Assembly (NCBI RefSeq): GCF_007845675.1
Contig: NZ_VOBR01000001.1
Span: forward strand, 62,001 to 126,000
Reading direction: 5' to 3'
DNA length: 64,000 bases
From: Lentzea tibetensis
Lineage (GTDB): Bacteria; Actinomycetota; Actinomycetes; Mycobacteriales; Pseudonocardiaceae
In this document: positions 53,487 to 62,086 of the stretch, piece by piece
How the letters are laid out: each line of letters begins with the position of its first letter
Position numbering within the stretch: the stretch's first letter is position 1
Translations under genes and position numbers: made by a program
The notes under the pieces: model-generated
The model's input: only the letters and a program-made list of their open reading frames with translations
What the model was told of the DNA's origin: nothing
Database searches by the model: none

Positions 53487-54704
53487 ATGACCACCACCGC
53501 CCCCGCTCCGCGCAAGATCACGTCCGCCCCCAGGACCACCCCGAGGAAGACCAGCGCCGGTGACCCGACCGCGCACCTGACCGCCGAGCAGATCGAAGAG
53601 CTCGGCCGCGAACTGGACACGCTGCGCGACGAGGTGATGGCGAGCAGGGGCGAGCGCGACGCCGCCTACATCCGCAAGGTCATCTCGACCCAGCGCAAGC
53701 TCGAACTGGGCAGCCGCGCGATCCTGCTGTTCTCCCTGTTCCCGCCTGCCTGGCTCGTCGGCACCGCCGGCCTGTCCATCGCCAAGATCCTCGAGAACAT
53801 GGAGATCGGGCACAACGTCATGCACGGCCAGTGGGACTGGATGCGTGACCCGAAGATCCACTCGACGACCTGGGAGTGGGACCACGCCTCGCCCGCGGAG
53901 CAGTGGAAGCACGCGCACAACGAGCTGCACCACACGTACACCAACGTGATCGGCAAGGACAACGACCTCGGCTACGGCATCATGCGCGTCGACGAGGACC
54001 AGAAGTGGATCCCGCTGTACCTCGGGCAGCCGCTGTGGAACTTCGTCAACGCCTGCTTCTTCGAGTACGGCATCGCCGCGTACGACCTGGAGCTGGGCAA
54101 GAACCTCTCCAAGCGCAGGCGCAACCGCCCCGAGTTCCGCGCGCGGGCCAGCCAGGTGCTGAAGAAGATCCGCGGCCAGATGCTCAAGGACTACGTGGTG
54201 CACCCGCTGCTGTCCGGGCCGTCCGCGCTGACGACGCTCACCGCGAACTTCACCGCCAACATCGTCCGCAACCTGTGGACGCACTCGGTGATCATGTGCG
54301 GTCACTTCCCCGAGGGCGTGGAGACGTTCGAGCGCCGGTCCATCGAGGGCGAGACGCGCGGCGAGTGGTACCTGCGCCAGATGCTCGGGTCCGCGAACAT
54401 CAGCGGCAGCAAGGCGATGCACCTGATGACCGGCAACCTGTCGCACCAGATCGAGCACCACCTGTTCCCCGACCTGCCCAGCAACCGGTACGCGGAGGTC
54501 GCGCCGAAGGTGCGCGAGCTGTTCGACCGCTACGGCCTGCGCTACGTCACCGGCTCGCTGCCCCAGCAGGTCGGCTCGGCGTGGAAGAAGGTCTTCAAGC
54601 TCTCGCTGCCCAACGGTTTCTTCGACAAGGTGACGAACCCGGTCAGCCTGTTCAAGATGGTCACCGGTCAGGATTCGGCAGAGCAGCCGAAGCGCGCCGC
54701 TTAG
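53487..54704 (+). CDS. Membrane fatty acid/acyl-CoA desaturase
   Basis: 405 aa. The three histidine boxes of the membrane desaturase family are intact: GHNVMH (H109, H113), HNELHH (H144, H148, H149) and QIEHH (H324, H325). Hydrophobic segments surround box 1 (LFSLFPPAWLVGTAGL). It is diiron and dioxygen dependent and should introduce a cis double bond in acyl-CoA, probably stearoyl (DesA3-like), with electrons from the upstream reductase. Its stop overlaps the convergent patatin stop within TTAG. Confidence 0.93.
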   Translation: MTTTAPAPRKITSAPRTTPRKTSAGDPTAHLTAEQIEELGRELDTLRDEVMASRGERDAAYIRKVISTQRKLELGSRAILLFSLFPPAWLVGTAGLSIAKILENMEIGHNVMHGQWDWMRDPKIHSTTWEWDHASPAEQWKHAHNELHHTYTNVIGKDNDLGYGIMRVDEDQKWIPLYLGQPLWNFVNACFFEYGIAAYDLELGKNLSKRRRNRPEFRARASQVLKKIRGQMLKDYVVHPLLSGPSALTTLTANFTANIVRNLWTHSVIMCGHFPEGVETFERRSIEGETRGEWYLRQMLGSANISGSKAMHLMTGNLSHQIEHHLFPDLPSNRYAEVAPKVRELFDRYGLRYVTGSLPQQVGSAWKKVFKLSLPNGFFDKVTNPVSLFKMVTGQDSAEQPKRAA

Positions 54705-55528
54705 CCCCACACCTCGCGCACGGCGTCGACCACGGTTGCCGCCTGCGCGAACCCGGCCTCGGCCGAAGGCTTGCGCCGGGCCGGGTCGAGCACGTTGGCC
54801 CCGATCGCCGCCTGCGCCGCGGTGTCGGGGCTGACCACGATCGACCGCACGTCGGCCCCGAGCCGGGCGGCCTGCACGTCGGGCCGTGCCGCGTGCCCGA
54901 ACGCCCTGACGATGGGCGCGACCACGACGACCTGCGAGTACCCGGCGGCGAGGTCGACGTTGGCGGGCGACCGCATGCCGCCGTCCATGTACCGGTCGCC
55001 GTTGATGCTGACCGGCGGCCACACCAGCGGCACCGCGCAGCTGGCGGCGACCGCGTCCACGAAAGGCGCGCCGCTGTCCCGGTCGAACGCCTTGAAGGCT
55101 CCGTCGGAGGTGTTGACGGCCGTCACTTTCAGCTCGCGCTCGGGCCATCCGCCCTGCGCCAGCCGGCCTTCGAACACCTTGCGCCGCTCGGCCTCGTCAA
55201 CCGTCTTCGCGCGCACCGCGGCCGCACCGAGCCGGGCGCGCTTCTGCTGCGCGGTGCCGGGCAACGCGTACGCCACCATGTACCGCAGGATCGTGCCGTA
55301 GCCGAGCCGCGCGGCGATCTCACCGGTCGGCGGCCGCAACTGGCCCTCGTACTGCGTCGCCAGCGACACGCCGCCGGCGAGTTGAGCGGCCACCACAGAA
55401 CCCGCTGACGTGCCGACGAACAGGTCCGCCTCCGCGAGATCGACCCCCGCCTCAGCCAGCCCGTGCAAAAGCCCGGTCTCCCAAGCGATCCCGGTCACTC
55501 CACCGCCACCCAGCACCAATGCGCGCAT
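54701..55528 (-). CDS. Patatin-like phospholipase
   Basis: 275 aa from ATG 55528 (MRALVLGGGGVTGIAWETG). The oxyanion hole is GGGGVTG, the nucleophile Ser41 lies in VGTSAGSV, and the catalytic Asp in YMDGGMRSPANVDLA. Both residues of the Ser/Asp dyad are present. A soluble lipid acyl hydrolase is expected; the substrate is unknown. Longer upstream in-frame extensions run through the neighbouring gene fragment and are not supported. Confidence 0.93.
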   Translation of the reverse strand: MRALVLGGGGVTGIAWETGLLHGLAEAGVDLAEADLFVGTSAGSVVAAQLAGGVSLATQYEGQLRPPTGEIAARLGYGTILRYMVAYALPGTAQQKRARLGAAAVRAKTVDEAERRKVFEGRLAQGGWPERELKVTAVNTSDGAFKAFDRDSGAPFVDAVAASCAVPLVWPPVSINGDRYMDGGMRSPANVDLAAGYSQVVVVAPIVRAFGHAARPDVQAARLGADVRSIVVSPDTAAQAAIGANVLDPARRKPSAEAGFAQAATVVDAVREVWG

Positions 55529-55539
55529 CGGCGAATCGT

Positions 55540-55969
55540 AACGACCGCTCGGGTTGCGCGGATTTCGGTACCGCGCGGAACGCTGGACGGCACCACCGCG
55601 CTCGGCTACTACCTCGACGGGCGCAACGACGAGGGCACGATCTGGGGCGAGCGCGCGTTCTCCGCGCCGCGCAACACGACCGTCACGGTGTCCGCGTCGT
55701 TCTGGCTGCACAACACGCACCTCGGGCAGGTCAGCCAGTGGATGGTCGCGGGGTGTGCCGACACCAGGAACCCCGAGACCGAGCGGGACATGGTGCCGCC
55801 CATCGACCGCACCAACGCGAAACCCGGCTGGATCGAGTACAGCTTCACCAAGAACGTGCGGACCGACGCCACCGGCACGGTCTGGATCGCCGCGGGCGTC
55901 CGCGCCACCTGGGAGGGCAGGCGGACCTACCACTTCGACCTGGTGGAGACGTCGATCATCGCGCGGTGA
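55540..55969 (+). pseudogene. 5'-truncated hypothetical gene fragment
   Basis: The frame reads a protein-like stretch from about ARISVPRGTLDGTTALGYYL to VETSIIAR with strong G/C codon bias and a beta-rich pattern (TVTVSASFWLHNTHLG; GTVWIAAGVRATWEG). No start codon with a ribosome-binding site is found at its beginning. The open frame only extends back (to GTG 55463) antisense into the patatin gene. It therefore looks like the C-terminal remnant of a secreted or lectin-like protein whose 5' end was lost. The family is not recognised. Its end overlaps the convergent SARP gene by 14 bp. Confidence 0.5.
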
Positions 55970-57446
55970 CCTCGGGGCGGTGCGGCCACGGGATCAGTGC
56001 GCGCCGCACCGCGAGTGGCGCGCCGAGCTCGGCGCTGATCACCGCCAGCGACACGTCCTGGCGCGTCAACGCCCGCGCGGCCACGGTGCACAGCCCCAGC
56101 GGCAGGCCCCCGCACCGCGCCACGATCGTCTTCACCGCGCCGGGTTCGCCCGCGACGCGCCACTCCCCGAGGTGCCCGGCCAGCAGCTGGCGGGCGTCGT
56201 CGGGGCGCAGCGGCTGCAGTCCGATGCTGTGCGCGCCGTACATGATCACCAACGCGGACAAGGGTGTGCGGCTGGTGACGATCACGGTGTTCGTCGCGCT
56301 GCCCGGCAACAGCGACAGCACCTGGTCGCGGTCGGCCGCGTGGTCGAGCACGACGAGCATCCGCCTGCCCGCCACCAGACTGCGGTACAACGCGGCGCGA
56401 GCGGCCAGGTCCGACGGCATGGACCGCGGCGGAACGCCCAGCGCGTCCAGGAAACCGTGCAGCGCCGTGAAGGGGTTGTCCGCACGGAGGTCCGTGTACA
56501 GCTGCCCGTCCGGGAACAGGTCGGCCCGCGACTGCGCCCACCACAGCGCGAGCGCGGTCTTGCCGATGCCGCACGGGCCGTGGAGCACGGCGATCACCTG
56601 ACGCCGCACCGCCAAGTGCTCGTCCAACGCGGAGAGCTCGTCAGATCTGCCGACGAAGAGCCGTGGTGGCAGTGGCAGCTGACGCGGCACCGGGCGGTGC
56701 ACCACCGCCGTGGACCGCATGGACAGGACGGGATCCGCGGCCAGCATCCGCCGGTGCAGCACCCGAAGCGCCTCACCCGGATCGGCGCCGAGCTCGTCGG
56801 CGAGGCGCACGCGGATGGCGTCGAACCGGTGCAGTGCCACGTCCTGACGGCCGCTGCGGTACGCGGCGAGCATGAACTGGTGCGCCAGCCGTTCGTCCAG
56901 CGGATGCGCGTCGGTCATCGAGCACACCAGTGGCAGCAACTCGTGGTGCCTGCCGGTGCGCAGCCACACGTCGTTGCGGTCCAGTTCGAGCGCGAGTCGC
57001 TGGCGCCGCAGGTCCGCGCGCACCGCGTCGAACCACGGTGACTCGAGCCCGGCCAGCGGCTCGCCCTGCCACAACCCCAGCGCGACGTCGAACAGCACGT
57101 GGTCTGAGTCGGAACGCGCGCGTGCGGCCAGCCGCGCGAACCGGTGCGCGTCAACGCACATCGGGTCCGTGGCGAGGCAGTAGCCCGACGCGCCCGTCAC
57201 CACCCGTGCGTCGTCGGTGACGTCCAGCGCGCGACGCAGGTGGTGGACGTAGCCGTACAACGTGGTGCGGGCGCGCAACGGCGCCGTCGACCAGATCCGG
57301 TCGACCAGCCTGCACACCGGCACCGGGCGGTTCGCTTCGACGAGCAGCACCGCCAGCACGCTGCGCTGCCTGCGGTGACCGATGTCCAGCGGCACCCCGT
57401 CGACCCGACAGGACACGTCCCCGAGCAGCTTGAACTCGACCCCCAC
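55956..57446 (-). CDS. SARP/AfsR family transcriptional regulator
   Basis: 496 aa. An OmpR-like DNA-binding domain (residues about 10-90; HRRQRSVLAVLLVEANRPVP, LVDRIWSTAP, TTLYGYVHHLRRAL) is followed by the bacterial transcriptional activation domain (about 100-240) and an NB-ARC NTPase (Walker A HGPCGIGKTALAL; LVVLDHAAD). The TPR tail of full AfsR (about 990 aa) is missing, so this is the medium type. SARPs activate secondary metabolite genes, but no biosynthetic cluster is visible in this window. The most direct candidate targets are the secreted protein and lipoprotein genes divergent from it. Confidence 0.92.
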   Translation of the reverse strand: MGVEFKLLGDVSCRVDGVPLDIGHRRQRSVLAVLLVEANRPVPVCRLVDRIWSTAPLRARTTLYGYVHHLRRALDVTDDARVVTGASGYCLATDPMCVDAHRFARLAARARSDSDHVLFDVALGLWQGEPLAGLESPWFDAVRADLRRQRLALELDRNDVWLRTGRHHELLPLVCSMTDAHPLDERLAHQFMLAAYRSGRQDVALHRFDAIRVRLADELGADPGEALRVLHRRMLAADPVLSMRSTAVVHRPVPRQLPLPPRLFVGRSDELSALDEHLAVRRQVIAVLHGPCGIGKTALALWWAQSRADLFPDGQLYTDLRADNPFTALHGFLDALGVPPRSMPSDLAARAALYRSLVAGRRMLVVLDHAADRDQVLSLLPGSATNTVIVTSRTPLSALVIMYGAHSIGLQPLRPDDARQLLAGHLGEWRVAGEPGAVKTIVARCGGLPLGLCTVAARALTRQDVSLAVISAELGAPLAVRRALIPWPHRPEVTAR

Positions 57447-57642
57447 AGTCTCCCCCTGCCGTCAGGCGTCGCACGTCAATCGTGCCACTTCGTGCGCCCG
57501 CGAGCATCGGCCGAACGCCGTCCGGTGCTTGGTAAAACGGCTCTGACCAGCCAGTCCAAGACATGTCCAATCGCCAGCCAACACCGCTGGGGCACCGTCG
57601 TCCTCGCGTCCCCGCCGGACGCGAAGACGAGAGGGGAAAGCG

Positions 57643-58077
57643 ATGAGACGAGTGCTGCTCGTGCTCGCGGGAATCGCGGTGCTGCTGTTCGGGTCCGCCG
57701 CGGTGGCGAGCGCGGAACCCATCGAACGCTCGACCGCCGAGGTGGCTCCGATGGCGGCGCCTCCTGGCTGCAACGCCACGAACGTCTGCTTCTGGGTCAA
57801 CAACAACTTCAACGACGGGCCCGGCAGGCTCGCGGGCACCAACCCCGACTTCCGCAGGTTCGCCCACCGCACCTGCGGCGGCGGCACCTGGAACGACTGC
57901 GTGTCGTCGGTCTACAACAACGGCACCCGCTGCTGGGCGTACCTGTGGGACGGCTTCAGCTACACGCTCGGCGCACGGGGCAACATCGGGCTGAACCGGG
58001 GAGTCGGCATCACGAACCTCGGCGCGTGGGGCTTCGACAACGCGGCCAGCTCCAACTCGTGGGCGAACTGCACCTGA
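57643..58077 (+). CDS. Secreted peptidase inhibitor I36-like protein
   Basis: 144 aa with a Sec signal peptide (residues 1-27, ending VASAEP) after the ribosome-binding site GAGGGGAAAGC. The mature part has the I36-type phrases VCFWVNNNFNDGPG, FRRFAHRTC and DCVSSVYNNGTRCWAYLW, with Cys residues likely paired in disulfides. It resembles the Streptomyces metalloprotease inhibitor (SMPI) group. A hairpin follows directly, so it may be a separate transcript. Confidence 0.85.
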   Translation: MRRVLLVLAGIAVLLFGSAAVASAEPIERSTAEVAPMAAPPGCNATNVCFWVNNNFNDGPGRLAGTNPDFRRFAHRTCGGGTWNDCVSSVYNNGTRCWAYLWDGFSYTLGARGNIGLNRGVGITNLGAWGFDNAASSNSWANCT

Positions 58078-58085
58078 TTCCACCG

Positions 58086-58110
58086 CCCCGCCGGCTCCGT
58101 GCCGGCGGGG
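58086..58110 (+). terminator. Hairpin after the I36 inhibitor-like gene
   Basis: Perfect 10-bp stem CCCCGCCGGC-TCCGT-GCCGGCGGGG starting 8 bp after the stop, without a U-tract. It lies just before the lipoprotein ribosome-binding site, so it may reduce rather than abolish read-through. Confidence 0.65.
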
Positions 58111-58130
58111 CACCCCAGGAGGAGGTTGTC

Positions 58131-58964
58131 GTGTCACGTCGCCTGATGCTGCTCGGTGTGCTGCTACTGGCCGGATGCGGTGCCCAGGACAACACCGACT
58201 TCGACCTGCTGACGCAGACCGGTTCGTACGACCGCGTGAACCAGGTGCTGTCGTCGGCCGAGCACCGGCTGGTCGCCGAGTGCATGACCGGGCGCGGGTT
58301 GCGCTACCTGCCGCAGACCCAGGCGCCGCCGACACCGGACGCGTCGCTCGCTGGCAGGCGTGCGCACGGGTACGGGCTCGGCGAACCGTCGACCGCCCTG
58401 CCGGACAACGACGCGTACGTGCAGACGCTCCCGGACGCCGAACAGCTCGCCTACCAGCGGGCGTTGCAGGGCACGGACGAAGAGCGGCGCGCGATCCGGC
58501 TCAGCAACGGCGGCACCGTGTCGTTCGCAGGCGGTGGTTGCCAGGCCGAGGCGCAGCGCGAGCTGTACGGCGACGTCATCGAGTGGGCGCGGATCACCTA
58601 CGTGCCGCAGGCGCTGCACCTGAAGATGGCCGACCAGGTGAAAGCCGATGCCGGCTACCGGAAGGCCGTCGACGACTGGGCGAAGTGCATGGCGGGCCGG
58701 GGTTTCCGGCATGCGTCACCGGAAGCCGCGCAGGACGAGCTCAAGAACCTCTACGCGACGCAGGGACCTTCGCCGCAGCTGCGCGAGAAGGAGATCGCGA
58801 CAGCCGTCGCCGACGGTGAGTGCGCCGAACAGCTCCGCATCCCCGAACTGGTGCAGGACATCAAGAAGCGGCTCGTCGACGAGCTGCCCGAGATCGACCG
58901 GCAGGACCTCCACCGGGTCGCCAGGGCGTGGACGACCGCGGCGGCCAACGCGGAGAAGATCTAG
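58131..58964 (+). CDS. Putative lipoprotein
   Basis: 277 aa from GTG 58131, seven bases after AGGAGGAGG. The signal peptide ends in the lipobox LLLAGC (Cys16), so the protein should be anchored outside the membrane by a lipid. The rest is helical with conserved-looking Cys pairs (VAECMTGRGLRYLP; DDWAKCMAGRGFRH; GGGCQAEAQRELYG; DGECAEQLRIP). The repeated C-M-x-G-R-G-x-R pattern suggests a duplicated unit. This type of lipoprotein is found in actinomycetes without known function. The tail overlaps the convergent SDR stop by 4 bp. Confidence 0.85.
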   Translation: MSRRLMLLGVLLLAGCGAQDNTDFDLLTQTGSYDRVNQVLSSAEHRLVAECMTGRGLRYLPQTQAPPTPDASLAGRRAHGYGLGEPSTALPDNDAYVQTLPDAEQLAYQRALQGTDEERRAIRLSNGGTVSFAGGGCQAEAQRELYGDVIEWARITYVPQALHLKMADQVKADAGYRKAVDDWAKCMAGRGFRHASPEAAQDELKNLYATQGPSPQLREKEIATAVADGECAEQLRIPELVQDIKKRLVDELPEIDRQDLHRVARAWTTAAANAEKI

Positions 58965-59707
58965 CTCAAGCCGTGTGTCGCCGTCGCACCGCCGTCCACC
59001 GCGAACTCCCCACCCGTGCAGTAGGAACTCTCGTCACTGGCGAGGAACAGCACGACGTTCGCGACGTCCTCGGGCTGCCCGATCCGGCGCAGCGCCACCT
59101 TGCGGCCGATCGGCGCCAGGTCGACCTGGATGCCGAGCGCGTCGCTGACCATCGGGGTGTCGATCGCGCCGGGGTGCACGGAGTTGACCCGGATGCCGAA
59201 CTCCCCCAGCTCCATCGCGGCGACCTTCGTCATCCCGCGAATGGCGAACTTGCTGGCGGTGTAGGCGACCAGGTACTGCATCCCGGCCAGACCCTCCACA
59301 GAGGACACGTTGACGATCGAGCCGCCACCGGCGCGCGTCATCGACCCGATCACCGCGCGCATGCCGAGGAACGTGCCGACCTGGTTGATCCCGGTCACCC
59401 GCGTGTAGTCGGCGAGCGTGGTGTCCGCGATGGCCGAGAAGTGCAGCACACCCGCGTTGTTCACCAGCACTGTGATCTCACCGAACGAGTCGATGGTCTC
59501 CTGCACGACGCGCGCCCAGTCGTCCTCCGACGACACGTCGAGGTGGCTGTAGAGCGCGCCGAGCGACTCGGCGAGCTCCTTGCCCGCCACGTCTTGCACA
59601 TCGGTGATCATCACCGAGGCGCCCTCGCGGACGAACCGGCGGGCCGCGGCCGCGCCCTGTCCGCGCGCGGCCCCGGTGATGATCGCGACCTTTCCGTCCA
59701 GCCTCAT
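58961..59707 (-). CDS. SDR oxidoreductase, 20beta-hydroxysteroid dehydrogenase-like
   Basis: 248 aa. The NAD motif is ITGAARGQGAAAARRF, the active site SSVEGLAGMQYLVAYTASK (Ser, Tyr, Lys), and NNAG is present. The line GEFGIRVNSVHPGAIDTPM and the DESSYCTGGEF end are very close to mycobacterial FabG3 (Rv2002), a 20beta/3alpha-hydroxysteroid dehydrogenase. It lies 4 bp after the ALDH stop in the steroid operon. A steroid or sterol alcohol substrate is therefore likely. Confidence 0.88.
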   Translation of the reverse strand: MRLDGKVAIITGAARGQGAAAARRFVREGASVMITDVQDVAGKELAESLGALYSHLDVSSEDDWARVVQETIDSFGEITVLVNNAGVLHFSAIADTTLADYTRVTGINQVGTFLGMRAVIGSMTRAGGGSIVNVSSVEGLAGMQYLVAYTASKFAIRGMTKVAAMELGEFGIRVNSVHPGAIDTPMVSDALGIQVDLAPIGRKVALRRIGQPEDVANVVLFLASDESSYCTGGEFAVDGGATATHGLS

Positions 59708-59711
59708 CGGA

Positions 59712-61217
59712 TCACATCAGCTCGTCGCCGAGCGGCATCATCACGGTCTTGAGCTCCGTGTACGCCTCGTACGCGCTCTGGCCGCCCTCCCTGCCGAGCC
59801 CGGACTGCTTGAACCCGCCGAACGGCAGGTGCGGTTCGAGCTGGTACCCGTTGACGCCCACGGTTCCGACGCGCAACGCCCTGGTCAGCCGGAACGCCCG
59901 GCGGACGTCGGAGGTGTAGATGCCGGCGCCGAGGCCGTACTCGGTGTCGTTGGCGATCCGGACGGCCTCGTCCTCGTCGTCGAACGGCACGACGGTCAGC
60001 ACCGGGCCGAAGATCTCCTCGCGTGCCACGGTCATGTCGTTGCGCACGTCGGCGAAGATCGTGGGTGACACGAAGTTGCCGGCCGCGAGGTCGCCTTCGA
60101 GCCGCTTGCCGCCCGTGACCAGGCGCGCGCCTTCCTCCTGGCCCTTGTCGATGTAGCCGAGCACGCGCTCGAGCTGCCGCTCGTTGATCAGCGGGCAGGC
60201 GAGCACGGCGGGGTCGAACGGGTCGCCGTACGTGATCGCACCGGCGAGCATCTGGGCGGTGGCGACGAACTCGTCGTGCACCTCGCGTTGCACCAGCGCC
60301 CTGGTCTGCGCGACGCACGCCTGGCCGGACAGCCCCATGGTGACCATGCCCATGCACGTCATGGCGGCCAGTCCGACGTTCGGCGCGTCGGCGAACACCA
60401 GCGCGGGGCTCTTCCCGCCCAGCTCGAGCGAGACGCGTTTCATGGTGCCCGCGGAGGCTTCGATGATGCGCCTGCCGACCGCGCGGCTGCCGGTGAAGCT
60501 GACCTTGTCCACCAGCGGGTGGTTGATCAACGCCGAGCCGGTGGGCTCGCCGGGCCCGGTGACGAGGTTGACCACACCGTCCGGCACACCGGCCTCGACC
60601 AGCAGCTCGACCATGCGGATGACGCAGAACGACGCGTACTCCGACGGCTTGACGACGACCGTGCAGCCTGCCGCCAGCGCGGGTGCGAGCTTCTGCGCGA
60701 ACAGCACGAACGGCGCGTTCCACGGCAGGACGGCCGCGACCACGCCGACCGGTTCGCGGAACGTCATCGCGAGGTGGTCGCCGCCCTGGTACGGCGGCAG
60801 CGTCTGGCCGCCGACCTTGTCGATCCAGCCGGAGTGGTGGTCGAAGATGTCCGCGGCGATGTCCACCGAGGTCGCGTAGACCTGGCTGAACGACAGCGGT
60901 ACGCCGTTGTCCAGCGCCTGCAGGCCGCGCAGCTCGGCCGCGTTCTCCCGCAACAGGTCCGCGTACCTCCGCAGCACCTTGATGCGGTAGCCGGCCCGGC
61001 TGCGCGCCCACGTGCCCTCGTCGAACGCCTTGCGCGCGGCGCGGACCGCGTCGTCCACGTCCCGCTCGGACGCGACCGCGAACTGGCCGACGACCTCACC
61101 GGTCGCGGGATGGTGGTGCGTCCAGCTCTCCTCCGCCGGCCGGAACTGTCCGCCGACGAGCAGCTGGCCGTCCTTCAACCCCAGCGTCTCGCGGTGCGGT
61201 TGCACGGTGAGCGTCAC
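59712..61217 (-). CDS. Aldehyde dehydrogenase
   Basis: 501 aa from GTG 61217 with AGGAGGAGCT before it. NAD motif region FTGSRAVGRR, Glu in LELGGKSPALVF, and the catalytic Cys in SGQACVAQTR are all present, as is EEIFGPV. It belongs to the general ALDH superfamily, and its neighbours are an alcohol dehydrogenase and steroid-type SDRs. It could oxidise the sterol side-chain aldehyde (or another aldehyde of the pathway) to the acid. It lies 8 bp after the SDR upstream and 4 bp before the next SDR. Confidence 0.92.
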   Translation of the reverse strand: MTLTVQPHRETLGLKDGQLLVGGQFRPAEESWTHHHPATGEVVGQFAVASERDVDDAVRAARKAFDEGTWARSRAGYRIKVLRRYADLLRENAAELRGLQALDNGVPLSFSQVYATSVDIAADIFDHHSGWIDKVGGQTLPPYQGGDHLAMTFREPVGVVAAVLPWNAPFVLFAQKLAPALAAGCTVVVKPSEYASFCVIRMVELLVEAGVPDGVVNLVTGPGEPTGSALINHPLVDKVSFTGSRAVGRRIIEASAGTMKRVSLELGGKSPALVFADAPNVGLAAMTCMGMVTMGLSGQACVAQTRALVQREVHDEFVATAQMLAGAITYGDPFDPAVLACPLINERQLERVLGYIDKGQEEGARLVTGGKRLEGDLAAGNFVSPTIFADVRNDMTVAREEIFGPVLTVVPFDDEDEAVRIANDTEYGLGAGIYTSDVRRAFRLTRALRVGTVGVNGYQLEPHLPFGGFKQSGLGREGGQSAYEAYTELKTVMMPLGDELM

Positions 61218-61225
61218 AGCTCCTC

Positions 61226-62074
61226 CTACAGGCCAAGAGTTTCGGTACAGGAGAACGTCCGTTGTGGATCGCGATCGGCGAAGTGATCCGTCACCTCGCT
61301 GATCGCGTCGAACCGCCGTTCCACGGTCGGCGGCGCCATGAGCGCGACCATGCCACCGTGCACGACGAAGACCTGACCGTTGATCCGGTCGGCCGCCGGT
61401 GCCGCGAGCTGCGCGACGAACTTCGCCACGTGCTCCGGCGCCAGCGGGTCGTCGCCGTCCGGCGCGTCGCCGAAGACCTGTGCCGTCATCGCGGTGCGGG
61501 CGCGCGGGCAGATCGCATTGGCGCGCACGCCGTAGCGGCTCATGCCGCGCGCGGTCGCGACGGTCAGCGCGGCGATCCCGGCCTTGGCCGCCGCGTAGTT
61601 CGCCTGGCCCTCGGAGCCGAGCAGGAACGCCTCGGACGCCGTGTTGATCACCCGTCCGTACACCGGTCCGCCCGACGACTTCGACTGCTGCCGCCAGTGC
61701 GCGGCCGCGTTGCGCGACAGCAGGAAGTGGCCGCGCAGGTGCACCCGGACGACCAGGTCCCAGTCCTCGTCGGACATGTTGAACAACATCCGGTCGCGCA
61801 GCACGCCCGCGTTGTTGACCACGACGTGCAGCCCGCCGAAGTGCTCGACGGCCGCCGAGAGCAGGGCGTCCGCGGTGGCGCGTTCGCCGACGTCGCCCTC
61901 GACGACGACGGCCTTGCCGCCCAGCGCCTCGATCTCCTCCACGACCGCCGACGCCGCGCCCGGCAGGTCGTTCAGCACCAGGTGCGCGCCCGACCGGGCC
62001 AGCTCCAGCGCCTCCGCGCGACCCAGCCCGGCGCCCGCACCGGTGACGATCGCAACCTTCCCCGCAAGGTCCAC
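61226..62074 (-). CDS. hsd4A: SDR, Hsd4A-like 17beta-hydroxysteroid dehydrogenase
   Basis: 282 aa. The coenzyme motif is VTGAGAGLGRAEALEL; the catalytic TASEAFLLGSEGQANYAAAKAG contains Ser, Tyr and Lys in YxxxK. RANAICPRARTAM follows. The position next to ferredoxin and FadE26-like genes equals that of Rv3502c (Hsd4A), which acts on the sterol side-chain in cholesterol degradation. Its C-terminus is shorter than Rv3502c (about 317 aa). The symbol is by similarity of sequence pattern and context. Confidence 0.75.
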   Translation of the reverse strand: MDLAGKVAIVTGAGAGLGRAEALELARSGAHLVLNDLPGAASAVVEEIEALGGKAVVVEGDVGERATADALLSAAVEHFGGLHVVVNNAGVLRDRMLFNMSDEDWDLVVRVHLRGHFLLSRNAAAHWRQQSKSSGGPVYGRVINTASEAFLLGSEGQANYAAAKAGIAALTVATARGMSRYGVRANAICPRARTAMTAQVFGDAPDGDDPLAPEHVAKFVAQLAAPAADRINGQVFVVHGGMVALMAPPTVERRFDAISEVTDHFADRDPQRTFSCTETLGL

Positions 62075-62086
62075 TGTGGAGTTCTC

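Noticed and set aside
55956-58964. Secondary metabolite cluster under the SARP regulator
   Set aside because: No polyketide, peptide or terpene enzymes are found near it in the window; the regulator alone does not justify the call.
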